This document shows positions 45,033-53,243 of a stretch of 64,000 bases of DNA, in pieces (within the stretch, counting starts at the first letter, position 1; every line of letters starts with the position of its first letter). The translations under genes were made by a program, and so were the position numbers. Source of the stretch: Microbispora corallina (GTDB taxonomy: Bacteria; Actinomycetota; Actinomycetes; Streptosporangiales; Streptosporangiaceae); NCBI RefSeq assembly GCF_016863035.1, contig NZ_BOOC01000011.1, forward strand, positions 186,001-250,000, written 5' to 3'. The notes beneath the pieces were generated by a model. It did no database searches, was not told the origin of the DNA, and saw only the letters and a list, made by a program, of their open reading frames with translations.

Positions 45033-45081
45033 CTCGTCCCGGGGCGGACGGCGCGGGCGCCCGTACGGCGGAAGGAGACGC

Positions 45082-46326
45082 ATGGCCGAGCACGTCACCG
45101 GGCTCGCCGGGAGTCCGGCCGAGCTGATGGCGACCCTGGTGTCCAGTGAGGGGCGGCGGAACCGGCACGCGGTCTACGACGCGCTGCGGGCCCACGGGGG
45201 CGTCGTGGCGGCCGGGGAGGGCCTGCTGGCGGTCCTCGGGTACGCCGAGTGCCTGCGGGCTCTCAGGGAGCCCAAGCTGCGGGTTCAGGACGAGCGCAGC
45301 CACGACGTCGTGCACCCCGGCTGGCGGTCGCACTCGTCGCTGCGCGGCTTCACCGACTGGATGCTCTACACCAACCCGCCCGACCACACCCGCCTGCGCC
45401 GACTGGTGACGGGCGCCTTCACCGCCCGCCGGGTGGCGGCCCTGCAGCCGGCCGTCGAGCGGCTGACCGACCGGCTGCTCGACCGCATGGACACGGCGGC
45501 CGCCGGAGGGACGCCGGTGGACTTCATGGCGGAGTTCGCCTTCCGGCTGCCGGTCGCGGTCATCGGGGTGCTGCTGGGCGTCCCGGAGGACGACCAGGTG
45601 TGGTTCCGCGCCGCGGCGGCCGAGGTGACCCTGGCCCTCGAGGGCCTCACCGACCTGTCCCGGCTCGCCCGCGCGGACGCCGCCATGGACGAGCTGTCGG
45701 CGTACTTCACGGCTCTCGTCGAGGAGCGGCGCCGCCGCCCGGCGGACGACATGCTGAGCGCGCTGGTGCGGGTCCACGACGACGACGGCGACCGGCTCAG
45801 CGGCGACGAGCTGATCGGCAACCTCGTGCTGCTGCTGGTGGCCGGCTTCGACACCACCACGAACCTGCTGGGCCACGCGCTGCGCCTGGCCTTCGAGCAC
45901 CCGGCGCACGCGGCGCGGCTGCGGGAGGGGGAGCCCGGGTTCGCCGCCGCGTACGTCGAGGAGACGCTGCGGGTCGAGCCGCCCGTCCAGGCCACCAGCC
46001 GCTGGGCGGGCGCGCCGTTCGACCTCATGGGCACGCCGGTGCCCGAGGGGACGAAGCTGCTGCTCCTGCTGGCCGCCTGCAACCGCGACCCCCGCCGTCA
46101 CCCCGATCCGCATCGGTTCGACCCGGAACGGCCGGACAACCGGCCGCTGAGCTTCGGGGGAGGCGTGCACCTGTGCGTCGGCGCCGGCCTCGCCCGCATG
46201 GAGGCGTCGGTGGCGCTGCCCCGGCTGCTGCGCCGCTTCCCCGGCATCGCCCCGGCCGGCGCCCCCGCCTACCGGAACCGCCTGGTCGTGCCCGGGTTCG
46301 AGCGGTTCCCCGTGTCCGTCCGATAG
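45082..46326 (+). CDS. Cytochrome P450 (CYP107/105-type)
   Basis: 414 residues with the I-helix VAGFDTTTNLL, K-helix ExxR in VEETLRVEP, and heme loop FGGGVHLCVGAGLARME. This is a class I soluble P450 typical of actinomycete secondary metabolism. The gene starts with GGAAGGAG ahead and is followed by the glutamine amidotransferase at 125 bp. It may hydroxylate the aromatic side group or the core; the substrate is not deducible. Confidence 0.92.
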   Translation: MAEHVTGLAGSPAELMATLVSSEGRRNRHAVYDALRAHGGVVAAGEGLLAVLGYAECLRALREPKLRVQDERSHDVVHPGWRSHSSLRGFTDWMLYTNPPDHTRLRRLVTGAFTARRVAALQPAVERLTDRLLDRMDTAAAGGTPVDFMAEFAFRLPVAVIGVLLGVPEDDQVWFRAAAAEVTLALEGLTDLSRLARADAAMDELSAYFTALVEERRRRPADDMLSALVRVHDDDGDRLSGDELIGNLVLLLVAGFDTTTNLLGHALRLAFEHPAHAARLREGEPGFAAAYVEETLRVEPPVQATSRWAGAPFDLMGTPVPEGTKLLLLLAACNRDPRRHPDPHRFDPERPDNRPLSFGGGVHLCVGAGLARMEASVALPRLLRRFPGIAPAGAPAYRNRLVVPGFERFPVSVR

Positions 46327-46451
46327 GCCTGGCAGGAACAGGTCACCGCGCGTCAACTTGCTGAGTGCCGCGTGTCCGGATCGCCGGCCGTCCGTGCCGC
46401 ACAGTGGGGATGCGGGAACACCCGCGGCCCCCGACGACAAGGACGGCGACA

Positions 46452-47069
46452 ATGACCGACGCACCGACGATCCTCGTGGTGGACGCCTTCGACAGCTTCG
46501 TCTACATCATCCGGCAGTACCTGATGTCCGCCGGCGCCGAGCCGGTGATGGTCCGCTCGAACGAGCTCGACCTCGACGACGTGCGGTGGATGCGCCCGGA
46601 CGCGGTGCTGCTCGGCCCCGGCCCCGGCCACCCGTCGGAGTCCGGCCACGTCGAGATCGTGCGGGCCTACGGGGGAGAGGTGCCGATCCTGGGCGTCTGC
46701 CTCGGCCACCAGGCGATCGGGCTGGCGTACGGCGCGACGATCGCGCGGGCGCAGCACCTGATGCACGGCAAGACGAGCCCCATCCGGCACGACGGGCGCG
46801 GCCTGTTCACCGGGATGCCCGACCCCTTCCCGGCCACCCGGTACCACTCGCTCGTGGTCGAGGAGGACAGCGTGCCGTCCTGCCTGGAGGTGAGCGCCCG
46901 GTCGCTCGACGACGGGTACGTGATGGGGCTGCGGCACCGCTGGCTGCCGATCGAGTCGGTGCAGTTCCACCCCGAGAGCATCTGCACCGAGGGCGGCATG
47001 CGCATCATCGGCAACTTCGTCCGGGCCCACGCGGGCTTCCCCGCCTGGAGCCGCGCCGTGGCCGCCTGA
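46452..47069 (+). CDS. Glutamine amidotransferase (TrpG-like) for ADIC synthase
   Basis: 205 residues of class I glutamine amidotransferase with the nucleophile in GVCLGHQAIG, the chorismate-enzyme contact motif HGKTSPIRHDG, and His-Glu in FHPESICTEGG. The N-terminus VVDAFDSFVYIIRQYL matches TrpG/PabA. It hydrolyses glutamine and passes ammonia to a TrpE-like partner. That partner is very likely the synthase at 40784-42370, which lacks this domain. The two genes are about 4 kb apart with other genes between, which is unusual for this pair. Confidence 0.92.
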   Translation: MTDAPTILVVDAFDSFVYIIRQYLMSAGAEPVMVRSNELDLDDVRWMRPDAVLLGPGPGHPSESGHVEIVRAYGGEVPILGVCLGHQAIGLAYGATIARAQHLMHGKTSPIRHDGRGLFTGMPDPFPATRYHSLVVEEDSVPSCLEVSARSLDDGYVMGLRHRWLPIESVQFHPESICTEGGMRIIGNFVRAHAGFPAWSRAVAA

Positions 47070-47080
47070 GTGCGCGGGCC

Positions 47081-47533
47081 TCAGGGCAGGATCTCCAGCC
47101 GCACGTCGAGCCCCTCGTACAGGTACGGCGTGGTGGTGACGATCCGCCAGCCCCGCCGTACGGCGTGGACGGCCGCGTGGGCGGCGACGAGGACCTCGGG
47201 CAGCTGGGCGTCGGCGGCGGCGGCCGGCCGGTGCCGGCGCAGGCTCGCCATGATGGCCTGGGCGTACGGGCCGCCGGCCACGGCGTCGTCGGGGGACAGG
47301 GCGCCGGTCACCACCATGGACATGCGGAGGAAGCGTTCGAGACGGGGCTGGATCGGGCCCAGGGACAGGACCTGGACCGCCAGCGCGGGGACGAGGAGGG
47401 TGACGCCGTGGGCGGAGGACTGCAGCACCACGACCCGGCCGTACATGCTCTTTCCCTCGATGAGGTGGACGACGGCGTCGAGGTCCAGCACGTGGCCGGA
47501 CAGGACGCCCGCCGGTGGGACGGGGTCGCTCAC
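47081..47533 (-). CDS. PIN-like domain toxin (VapC-type) candidate
   Basis: 150 residues. The pattern LDLDAVVHLIEGKSMYGR, then LLVPALAVQVL, then ADAQLPEVLVAAHAAVHAVRRGWRIVTTTP is PIN-like: an early Asp, an Ala-rich middle and a late acidic/Thr segment. Other acidic metal ligands are weaker than in classical VapC, so activity is uncertain. A PIN toxin would cut RNA. The GTG start overlaps the antitoxin stop by 4 bp (GTGA), as in real toxin-antitoxin pairs. It converges with the amidotransferase gene, with 11 bp between. Confidence 0.65.
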   Translation of the reverse strand: MSDPVPPAGVLSGHVLDLDAVVHLIEGKSMYGRVVVLQSSAHGVTLLVPALAVQVLSLGPIQPRLERFLRMSMVVTGALSPDDAVAGGPYAQAIMASLRRHRPAAAADAQLPEVLVAAHAAVHAVRRGWRIVTTTPYLYEGLDVRLEILP

Positions 47534-47763
47534 GCGGCGTCCGCCGTGGCGTCGCCGCCGAAGAGGCGGGCCGCCCGGGCGCGGTCCTCGTCACCGATGC
47601 CGTCCTGCCAGCCGGGACCCCATAAATCGGCCATGATGGCCAGGTCGTCCTGGATGCGGCGGCGCTCCCGGAGCGCCGCGGCGATGTACGCCGAGGCGTT
47701 GCCCGACGCCTGCGCCTCGTCGGCCAGCTCGTCGGGCAAAGAGATCGTAATCTTCTTGGTCAT
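47530..47763 (-). CDS. Ribbon-helix-helix antitoxin-like protein
   Basis: 77 residues beginning KKITISLPDELADEAQASGNASAYIAAALRERR, a clear ribbon-helix-helix DNA-binding domain of the CopG/VapB type. The acidic tail (DLWGPGWQDGIGDEDRARA) would cover the toxin. It should repress its own promoter and neutralise the PIN-like protein. It lies directly upstream of, and coupled to, the toxin gene. No strong ribosome-binding site is visible. Confidence 0.75.
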   Translation of the reverse strand: MTKKITISLPDELADEAQASGNASAYIAAALRERRRIQDDLAIMADLWGPGWQDGIGDEDRARAARLFGGDATADAA

Positions 47764-47829
47764 ACTTGGGAGAGTACTCAGTCATACCCGGCCGGTCCAC
47801 CGGTTCCCGGGAAGAGGCCCCGGGACGGC

Positions 47830-47867
47830 GGAAGGGGCGCCCGCCGGTGTGGACGGACGCCCCTTCC
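47830..47867 (-). terminator. Terminator of the DUF2306 gene
   Basis: A perfect 10-bp stem, GGAAGGGGCG with CGCCCCTTCC, around an 18-nt loop, 16 bp beyond the end of the minus-strand membrane-protein gene and before the antitoxin promoter. Confidence 0.65.
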
Positions 47868-47883
47868 CGGGACACGGAGGCGG

Positions 47884-48612
47884 TCAGGCGGCCGCCCTGG
47901 CGGGGCGGCGGCGCCGGCGCTCCACCAGCCACTTGGCGACCAGGACGTTGAGGACCCAGCCCCAGGAGATGGCCTCCAGGAACAGCATCATGTCGAACTG
48001 GACGCCCGTGATCCCCATGAAGATCACGACGACCCGGCCCCACGAGGTGCCGAGGGCGAGCGCGAAGCTGTAGTACATCCAGCGGCGGTGCTCGGCGTAC
48101 CGGTGGGCTCGCTGCATCCGGTAGCCCTGCACGGTCGTGACGATCCAGGCCACGGCCATCCCGAACAGCCCGACGCGGCCCGTGGGGGCCTGGGAGAAGG
48201 GCAGCAGCGCGAGGCCCAGCAGGGCGGCCGGCAGGGCTCCGGCGAAGACGTACAGCCACCCGCTCACCCGGTGGAACCGGACGCTCCTGCGGCGCAGCCA
48301 CGGCAGGAGCTGCAGGAAGCCCGTCACCATCGTCACGTTGCCGGTGATCGCGTGGATCACCACGGTGGGGTAGTGCAGGTGCCCGGGGAAGTTCGGGCTC
48401 AGCGGGATCCGGGACAGGGCAGGGTCGAACGTGAGATACGTCGGCAGCGCCCAGATCAGGTTGAACACGACGAGCACCGCGAAGGCGACGGCCCACGCGC
48501 CGCGCCACCACGGGACCCGCTCGCGGGGCGCGGCGGCCCGGCCCCGGGTCCGCTGGGGCGGCTCATGGGTCCAGGTGGCCTGGACTCCGGCGGTCTCCAC
48601 ATCTTGTGTCAC
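47884..48612 (-). CDS. DUF2306 integral membrane protein
   Basis: 242 residues with about six hydrophobic segments and the DUF2306 pattern: HAITGNVTMVTGFLQLLPWLR, then HRVSGWLYVFAG, then RAHRYAEHRRWMYYSFAL. Function of the family is unknown. Conserved His residues at membrane faces suggest heme or metal binding, by loose analogy to cytochrome b561-like folds. It starts the region of minus-strand genes that includes propellers and the inositol phosphate synthase-like enzyme. The start is GTG with AAAGGAAC ahead. Confidence 0.8.
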   Translation of the reverse strand: MTQDVETAGVQATWTHEPPQRTRGRAAAPRERVPWWRGAWAVAFAVLVVFNLIWALPTYLTFDPALSRIPLSPNFPGHLHYPTVVIHAITGNVTMVTGFLQLLPWLRRRSVRFHRVSGWLYVFAGALPAALLGLALLPFSQAPTGRVGLFGMAVAWIVTTVQGYRMQRAHRYAEHRRWMYYSFALALGTSWGRVVVIFMGITGVQFDMMLFLEAISWGWVLNVLVAKWLVERRRRRPARAAA

Positions 48613-48747
48613 GGCGGGTTCCTTTCTCGCTTCTGGCCGGGCCTCGGGGTCCCCTCCGGCTGTCGTCGCGGCCCGGCGGTCGCACAGCCGCCCACGCGGC
48701 CAGCGTCACACCCGCCCGTGGTGCCGGGCACCTCCCTGCTTGCGCAG

Positions 48748-50085
48748 TTAGCGCTGGTGGCGGGGGAGATCCTCGGTGTGGGGGAAGGCGAGCGGCTCCT
48801 CCATGCGCAGGACGGCTCCCGAGCCTCCGGCGGCCGCCACGGTGACGCCGCCGGGCTCGCCCCGCATCTCGAACGAGCCGAAGTCGACCACCCACAGGGA
48901 GCCGTCGGCGGGGTGGAACCGGACGTCGATGGGCCGGCTGAGCTCCGAGCTGAGCAGCACGTGCTGCCGCCAGTCCGAGGTCCGCACGAGGGTCAGCGCC
49001 CGGCCCACCTCCGGGTGGCCCGGCGCCGCCGTCATCGGCGTCTCGTCGCCGAACAGCGCGACCGCCAGGAAGCCGCCGCCGGGCGCCACGTCGAACTTCG
49101 TCGCGGCCGTGTGGCTGTGGAACTCGGCCAGCGGGCGCTCCGGCTCGGGAAGCTCCGCGTGGTTGGCCAGGATGAAGCCCGGCGCCGGGCCGGTCTCCGG
49201 CGTGAACCGGGGGTCGGTGATGGGCACGCCGCCCATGAAGTCGGGCCAGCCGTACCACGCGCCTGGCCGGATCTCCCACAGGTAGTCCGGCACGTTGGCC
49301 ACCGGGCGGCTGCCGCGGTCGTCGGCGCCCTGGTCGAGGGCGAGCAGCCGCCCGTCCGGCAGGAACTTCAGCCCGAACGCGTTGCGCACCCCCCAGGCCA
49401 CCAGTTCGACGTCCGTGCCGTCCGGGTTGGCGCGCAGGACGGCGGAGGTGGCCGGCGTGCGTCCCGGCAGGCGCGTCCCGGCGGGCAGCCGCTCCCCGAA
49501 CTGCGTGTACGGCCCGGTGACCAGCGTGGCCGAGGGGTCGTCGCCGAACGGGTCGCGGGTCTCGACGGCCACGCCCGTCAGCTCGACGTCGTAGCCGGGG
49601 ACGTCCACGCTGTGCGGCAGCTTCTTCAGCCAGCCCATCATCAGGGCGTCGAGGCCGACCAGGCCGGTGTTGGTCATCGCCCCCTGACCCCAGTACATCT
49701 TGCCGTCCGGGCCGAACGCGACCTCGTTGGTGTGGTAGTTGCCGCCCCCCGGCAGGTTGTCGAGGACGTGGGTGACGCGGCCGTCGAGCTCCAGGCGCGA
49801 CACCCGTCCCGGATCGCTGCCCTGCGACACCCACAGCGAGCCGTCGTGGAAGACCAGGCCGGTCACCGGGGAGCCCAGCCCCTCGGCGAGCACGGTCGTG
49901 CCGCCGTCCGGCTCGACGCGCAGGACCCGGCCGCCCGGCGCGGCGCCGCCGAACGGCAGGCCCGTCTCGGCGACGTACGCCCCGCCGTCGTCGTCGAACG
50001 CGAGGGCGCTGGGGAACGACAGGCCGTCCGCGACGACCGACACGCGGCCGAGCTTGGCGGAGGTGGTGCTGTCCAGCCACGACAT
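48748..50085 (-). CDS. ScyD/SMP30-type beta-propeller protein
   Basis: 445 residues forming a six-bladed β-propeller of the ScyD/glucose-sorbosone-dehydrogenase type (LSFPSALAFDDDGGAYVAE, then GLGSPVTGLVFHDGSLWVSQ, GVRNAFGLKFLPDGRLLALD, and RPIDVRFHPADGSLWVVDFG). No signal peptide is visible, so it seems cytoplasmic, unlike many relatives. Such propellers are lactonases, sugar dehydrogenases or binding proteins. A role in tailoring near the inositol-phosphate-synthase-like enzyme is possible. AGGAGG precedes the ATG. The next gene on the strand is the inositol enzyme, 93 bp upstream. Confidence 0.8.
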   Translation of the reverse strand: MSWLDSTTSAKLGRVSVVADGLSFPSALAFDDDGGAYVAETGLPFGGAAPGGRVLRVEPDGGTTVLAEGLGSPVTGLVFHDGSLWVSQGSDPGRVSRLELDGRVTHVLDNLPGGGNYHTNEVAFGPDGKMYWGQGAMTNTGLVGLDALMMGWLKKLPHSVDVPGYDVELTGVAVETRDPFGDDPSATLVTGPYTQFGERLPAGTRLPGRTPATSAVLRANPDGTDVELVAWGVRNAFGLKFLPDGRLLALDQGADDRGSRPVANVPDYLWEIRPGAWYGWPDFMGGVPITDPRFTPETGPAPGFILANHAELPEPERPLAEFHSHTAATKFDVAPGGGFLAVALFGDETPMTAAPGHPEVGRALTLVRTSDWRQHVLLSSELSRPIDVRFHPADGSLWVVDFGSFEMRGEPGGVTVAAAGGSGAVLRMEEPLAFPHTEDLPRHQR

Positions 50086-50178
50086 GGTGATCCTCCTGCG
50101 AGGTGGGGTCGGTGTCAGGCGGGCCGGCGGCCCCTCACGGACGGCCGTCCGGTTGGGAGCGGCGGGGGGTTCGGCAGC

Positions 50179-51339
50179 TCACGCGGGCGCATGACCGGAC
50201 GCCAGCCCGGCGGCCCAGGCGACCAGCATCCGGTGCTGCTCGTCCAGTCCGTGGACCTGAGTGCCGGCCGGGTCCTTGAAGAAGAACGCCAGCTCGGGGA
50301 GGCAGCCACGCCGTCCCGCCGCCAGCGCCCGGGCGGTCAGCCGGGCCAGGTCGAGCACGAGCGGGGCGGCCAGCGCGGAGTCGCACCCCTCCCAGGTGAA
50401 CTGCATGCGCATCGGGGTGCCGAGGAACCCCTGGAACGTGACGTGGTCCCAGGCGGTCTTCCACTCGCCCATCTCCGGGACGTTGTGGATGTGCACGCCC
50501 CCGCTCACGGGATGGCCGAGGAGCGCCTGGAGCACCCGCTCCTTGGAGTCGATCTTGCTGGCCGCGGCGGCCGGGTCGGCGAGCGTGGCGCCGTCGCCGC
50601 CGCCGAGGAGGTTCGTGCCCGACCAGGAGGTCACCCGCAGCGCCCTGGTGGCGAACATCGGCGCGAGCGCGGTCTTCAGCAGCGTCTCGCCGGTCTTGCC
50701 GTCGCTGCCGCCGTAGGGCACGCCGCGCCGCAGGGCGAGCTGGTCGAGCGCGACGAGCCGGGCGCCCCTCGACGGGGTGAAGTCGACGTACGCGCATCCG
50801 GCCGACAGGGCGGCGTAGGCGTAGCGCGAGCTGACCGGCAGCGCGTCCACCCCGGCGGCGAGCGCCTCGTCGAGCAGCGCGAGGTCGGCGGTCGCCGGGT
50901 GGGGCTCGGCGGGGGGCTCGGTGGAGGAGACGTTCACCACCACCACGGCGCCGAGGCCCTCGCGCTCGCGGAACGCGGCCAGGTCCGCGGCGAGGCCGGC
51001 GACCTGCTCCGCCTGGGAACGCCGGTCCGCGCCGTCCACGCCGGGCCGCACACGCGCCTCGGCGGCGTCGAGGTCGTCGGCGACGGCCGCGGGCAGGCCG
51101 GCCGGGACCACCCCGTCCAGCGCCAGGCGCTCGGCGCGCTCCCGCAGCGGGACGCCGGCCACGTCGTGGCCGCCGAAGACGAGGTCCCCGTACGCCGGCA
51201 GGGGCACGGAGGAGAACTGCGGCGAGTCCGTCACGCAGCCCACCGGGGGCCGCAGGCCGCGGGCGAGCGCCGCCGCGCCCACGACCGTGGTCACCGCGAC
51301 CGAGCCGCGCGCCCCGACGAGCCAGACACCTGTCCGCAT
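50179..51339 (-). CDS. Inositol-1-phosphate synthase-like protein
   Basis: 386 residues with the Rossmann start VWLVGARGSVAVTTVVGAAAL and the family signature PYGGSDGKTGETLLKTALAP, SWSGTNLLGGGDG and SKEDSK-like SKIDSKERVLQ, matching myo-inositol-1-phosphate synthase/archaeal-type Ino1 enzymes. These convert glucose-6-phosphate to inositol-1-phosphate with NAD. Several core residues are present, but overall it is a diverged cluster version, so the substrate may differ. The ATG is fixed by a GAGGTCTTCTC region. Finding it inside an enediyne cluster without sugar genes is unusual. Confidence 0.85.
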   Translation of the reverse strand: MRTGVWLVGARGSVAVTTVVGAAALARGLRPPVGCVTDSPQFSSVPLPAYGDLVFGGHDVAGVPLRERAERLALDGVVPAGLPAAVADDLDAAEARVRPGVDGADRRSQAEQVAGLAADLAAFREREGLGAVVVVNVSSTEPPAEPHPATADLALLDEALAAGVDALPVSSRYAYAALSAGCAYVDFTPSRGARLVALDQLALRRGVPYGGSDGKTGETLLKTALAPMFATRALRVTSWSGTNLLGGGDGATLADPAAAASKIDSKERVLQALLGHPVSGGVHIHNVPEMGEWKTAWDHVTFQGFLGTPMRMQFTWEGCDSALAAPLVLDLARLTARALAAGRRGCLPELAFFFKDPAGTQVHGLDEQHRMLVAWAAGLASGHAPA

Positions 51340-51530
51340 GAGAAGACCTCCAGCCGGGGAGCCGGTCGTCCGGGGCGTTCCGCCCGATGGGAAGGGGTCC
51401 GGCGCCGTTGGCGGACCGCCACCCACCCAGCGTGCATCAGGATGATCGCGACGCCTTCTCCCAGCGTGCTCTCCCGCCCGCGTCGGCGGGCTCGCGGGCG
51501 CGGGCTCGGACGCGGGCCCGGACGCGGGCG

Positions 51531-51560
51531 TGGCGGGCCCCCACGATGGGAGGCCCGCCA
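51531..51560 (-). terminator. Terminator downstream of the PQQ-type propeller gene
   Basis: TGGCGGGCC pairs with GGCCCGCCA around a loop that can itself pair (CCCA/TGGG), 20 bp after the end of the minus-strand propeller gene. It separates it from the inositol-phosphate-synthase gene. Confidence 0.65.
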
Positions 51561-51580
51561 CGCGCCGGGAGGAGACGGGG

Positions 51581-53200
51581 TCAGGACAGCGAGTACGCGA
51601 GGAACTCGGGCACCGGCTGGTCGAAGAAGATCGGCGAGGCCGCCCCGATGTAGAGCGTGTCGCCCACCACGGCGGGGAACGAGTTGATCCCCGCCTTGGT
51701 CGTGGTGCTCCACAGCGTCTTGCCGGTCCGCACGTCCAGCCCGTAGATCGTGCCGTCGTAGGTGCTGGTGAACACGACGTCGTTGGCGACGGTCGCGGCG
51801 CCGAAGTTCTCCGACGGCAGGTCGCGCTTCCACAGCACCTTGCCGGTGGCCACGTCCACGGCGAGGATGCCGCCCGTGCCCGAGGCGAGGTCGGGGAAGT
51901 CGTAGCTGGTCGAGCTCATGGGGGACGACGCGTCCACCCACGGCACGAACAGCCGGCCGTCCGAGACCGACATCGGCGTCTGGACGCCGCCGAAGATGCC
52001 GGGGTAGACCTGCACGGGCTGGTCCGGCAGCGGCCCGGTGTCGTTCTGGTGCCTGCCGACCGGCAGCGACCACAGCGGCTTGCCGTCGTCGGCCCGGTAG
52101 GCGTGCACCGAGCCCATCTTGCCGGCGACCACCACGACCTCCGTCCGCACGCCGTTGAGCGTGGCGTAGGTGATGATCGGCGAGATGTGCAGGTCGTAGT
52201 CGCGCAGGTCGTGCGGGGCGACCTGCTGGTACCACAGCACCTTGCCCGTCTTGCCGTCGAGGGCGACGAGCGAGTTGGTGTAGAGGTTCGGCCCGGGGCG
52301 GCTCGCGCCGTTCGGGTACTCAGACGTGCCCGGGAACGGCGCGGGGTCGCCGACCGCGACGAACACCCGGCCCCGGTCGTCGACGCCCGGCGGGAACCAC
52401 AGGCCGCCGCCGCTGTTGATCTCGGGGTGGCCCCACAGGTAGCCGTCCTTGATCGTGTTGAACGACCACTTCGGCGTGCCGGTGGCGGCGTCGAAGGCCC
52501 AGACCGTGCCCATCGAGCCGGGGGCGTACGTCGTGAGGGTGGACGGCACGGTGCTGACCACCACGGTGCGGTCGTACAGCTGCGGCGCGATGTCGACGCC
52601 TCCGTCACCCTCCTTGACCAGCTCGCGCGACCACACCGTCGCGCCGGTGCGCGGGTCGAGCGCGAAGACGCCGGTGTGGGTGGTGCCGAACAGCAGCCCC
52701 CAGCCGTAGGCCACGCCGTTGGGGCCGACGTTCGGGCTGTCGAAGGAGCGCTGCCACTTGACCCGGCCGGTGGCCTGGTCGAGCGCGGACACCTTGCTGT
52801 TGAGGTCGATCAGGTAGACCGTCCCGCCCACGACGATGGGGTTGGACGAGAACGTGCCGAAGAACTCGTTGCTGTCGAGCGCGAAGCGCCACTTCACCTT
52901 GAGCCCGGCGACGTTCTTCGACGTGATGGACGTCCGCTTGGTCGCGCGGGTGTTGGCGAGGTCGTAGTTGTGCCCGGCCCAGACGCCGGCGGTCGAGCCC
53001 CACTCCGGCGGGGCGTCCGTGGCCGGCAGCGAGGCCGCGGCGCTCGTGCCCGCCGCGTGCGAGGCGGCGGCGCCCGGCCGGGCCGCCGCGACCGCGGGCA
53101 GGACCGCGAGCGCGACGAGCGCGGCCAGGGCGATCCTGCGCCGCCGCCCGCGCCGCCGTGGCGCGGGGTCGGGGGCCGGTCCTGTTCCTATGGTGTCCAC
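51581..53200 (-). CDS. Secreted PQQ-type beta-propeller (polyvinyl alcohol dehydrogenase-like)
   Basis: 539 residues. A signal peptide covers residues ~1-45 (RRRRIALAALVALAVLPAVA). The mature part is a quinoprotein-type β-propeller with tryptophan-docking repeats (GRVKWQR, GATVWSR, GTPKWSF, GKVLWYQ, GKPLWSL, GKVLWKR, GKTLWST). No cytochrome c domain is present. It could be a PQQ-dependent dehydrogenase or a pure binding propeller outside the cell. It is read as a separate unit (terminator 20 bp downstream) and starts 43 bp from the epoxide hydrolase end. Start is GTG with GGGAGAA. Confidence 0.85.
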   Translation of the reverse strand: MDTIGTGPAPDPAPRRRGRRRRIALAALVALAVLPAVAAARPGAAASHAAGTSAAASLPATDAPPEWGSTAGVWAGHNYDLANTRATKRTSITSKNVAGLKVKWRFALDSNEFFGTFSSNPIVVGGTVYLIDLNSKVSALDQATGRVKWQRSFDSPNVGPNGVAYGWGLLFGTTHTGVFALDPRTGATVWSRELVKEGDGGVDIAPQLYDRTVVVSTVPSTLTTYAPGSMGTVWAFDAATGTPKWSFNTIKDGYLWGHPEINSGGGLWFPPGVDDRGRVFVAVGDPAPFPGTSEYPNGASRPGPNLYTNSLVALDGKTGKVLWYQQVAPHDLRDYDLHISPIITYATLNGVRTEVVVVAGKMGSVHAYRADDGKPLWSLPVGRHQNDTGPLPDQPVQVYPGIFGGVQTPMSVSDGRLFVPWVDASSPMSSTSYDFPDLASGTGGILAVDVATGKVLWKRDLPSENFGAATVANDVVFTSTYDGTIYGLDVRTGKTLWSTTTKAGINSFPAVVGDTLYIGAASPIFFDQPVPEFLAYSLS

Positions 53201-53243
53201 GTGTTCTCCCTTGTGAACGAACCCGGCGTGGTTCCGCCGGGAG

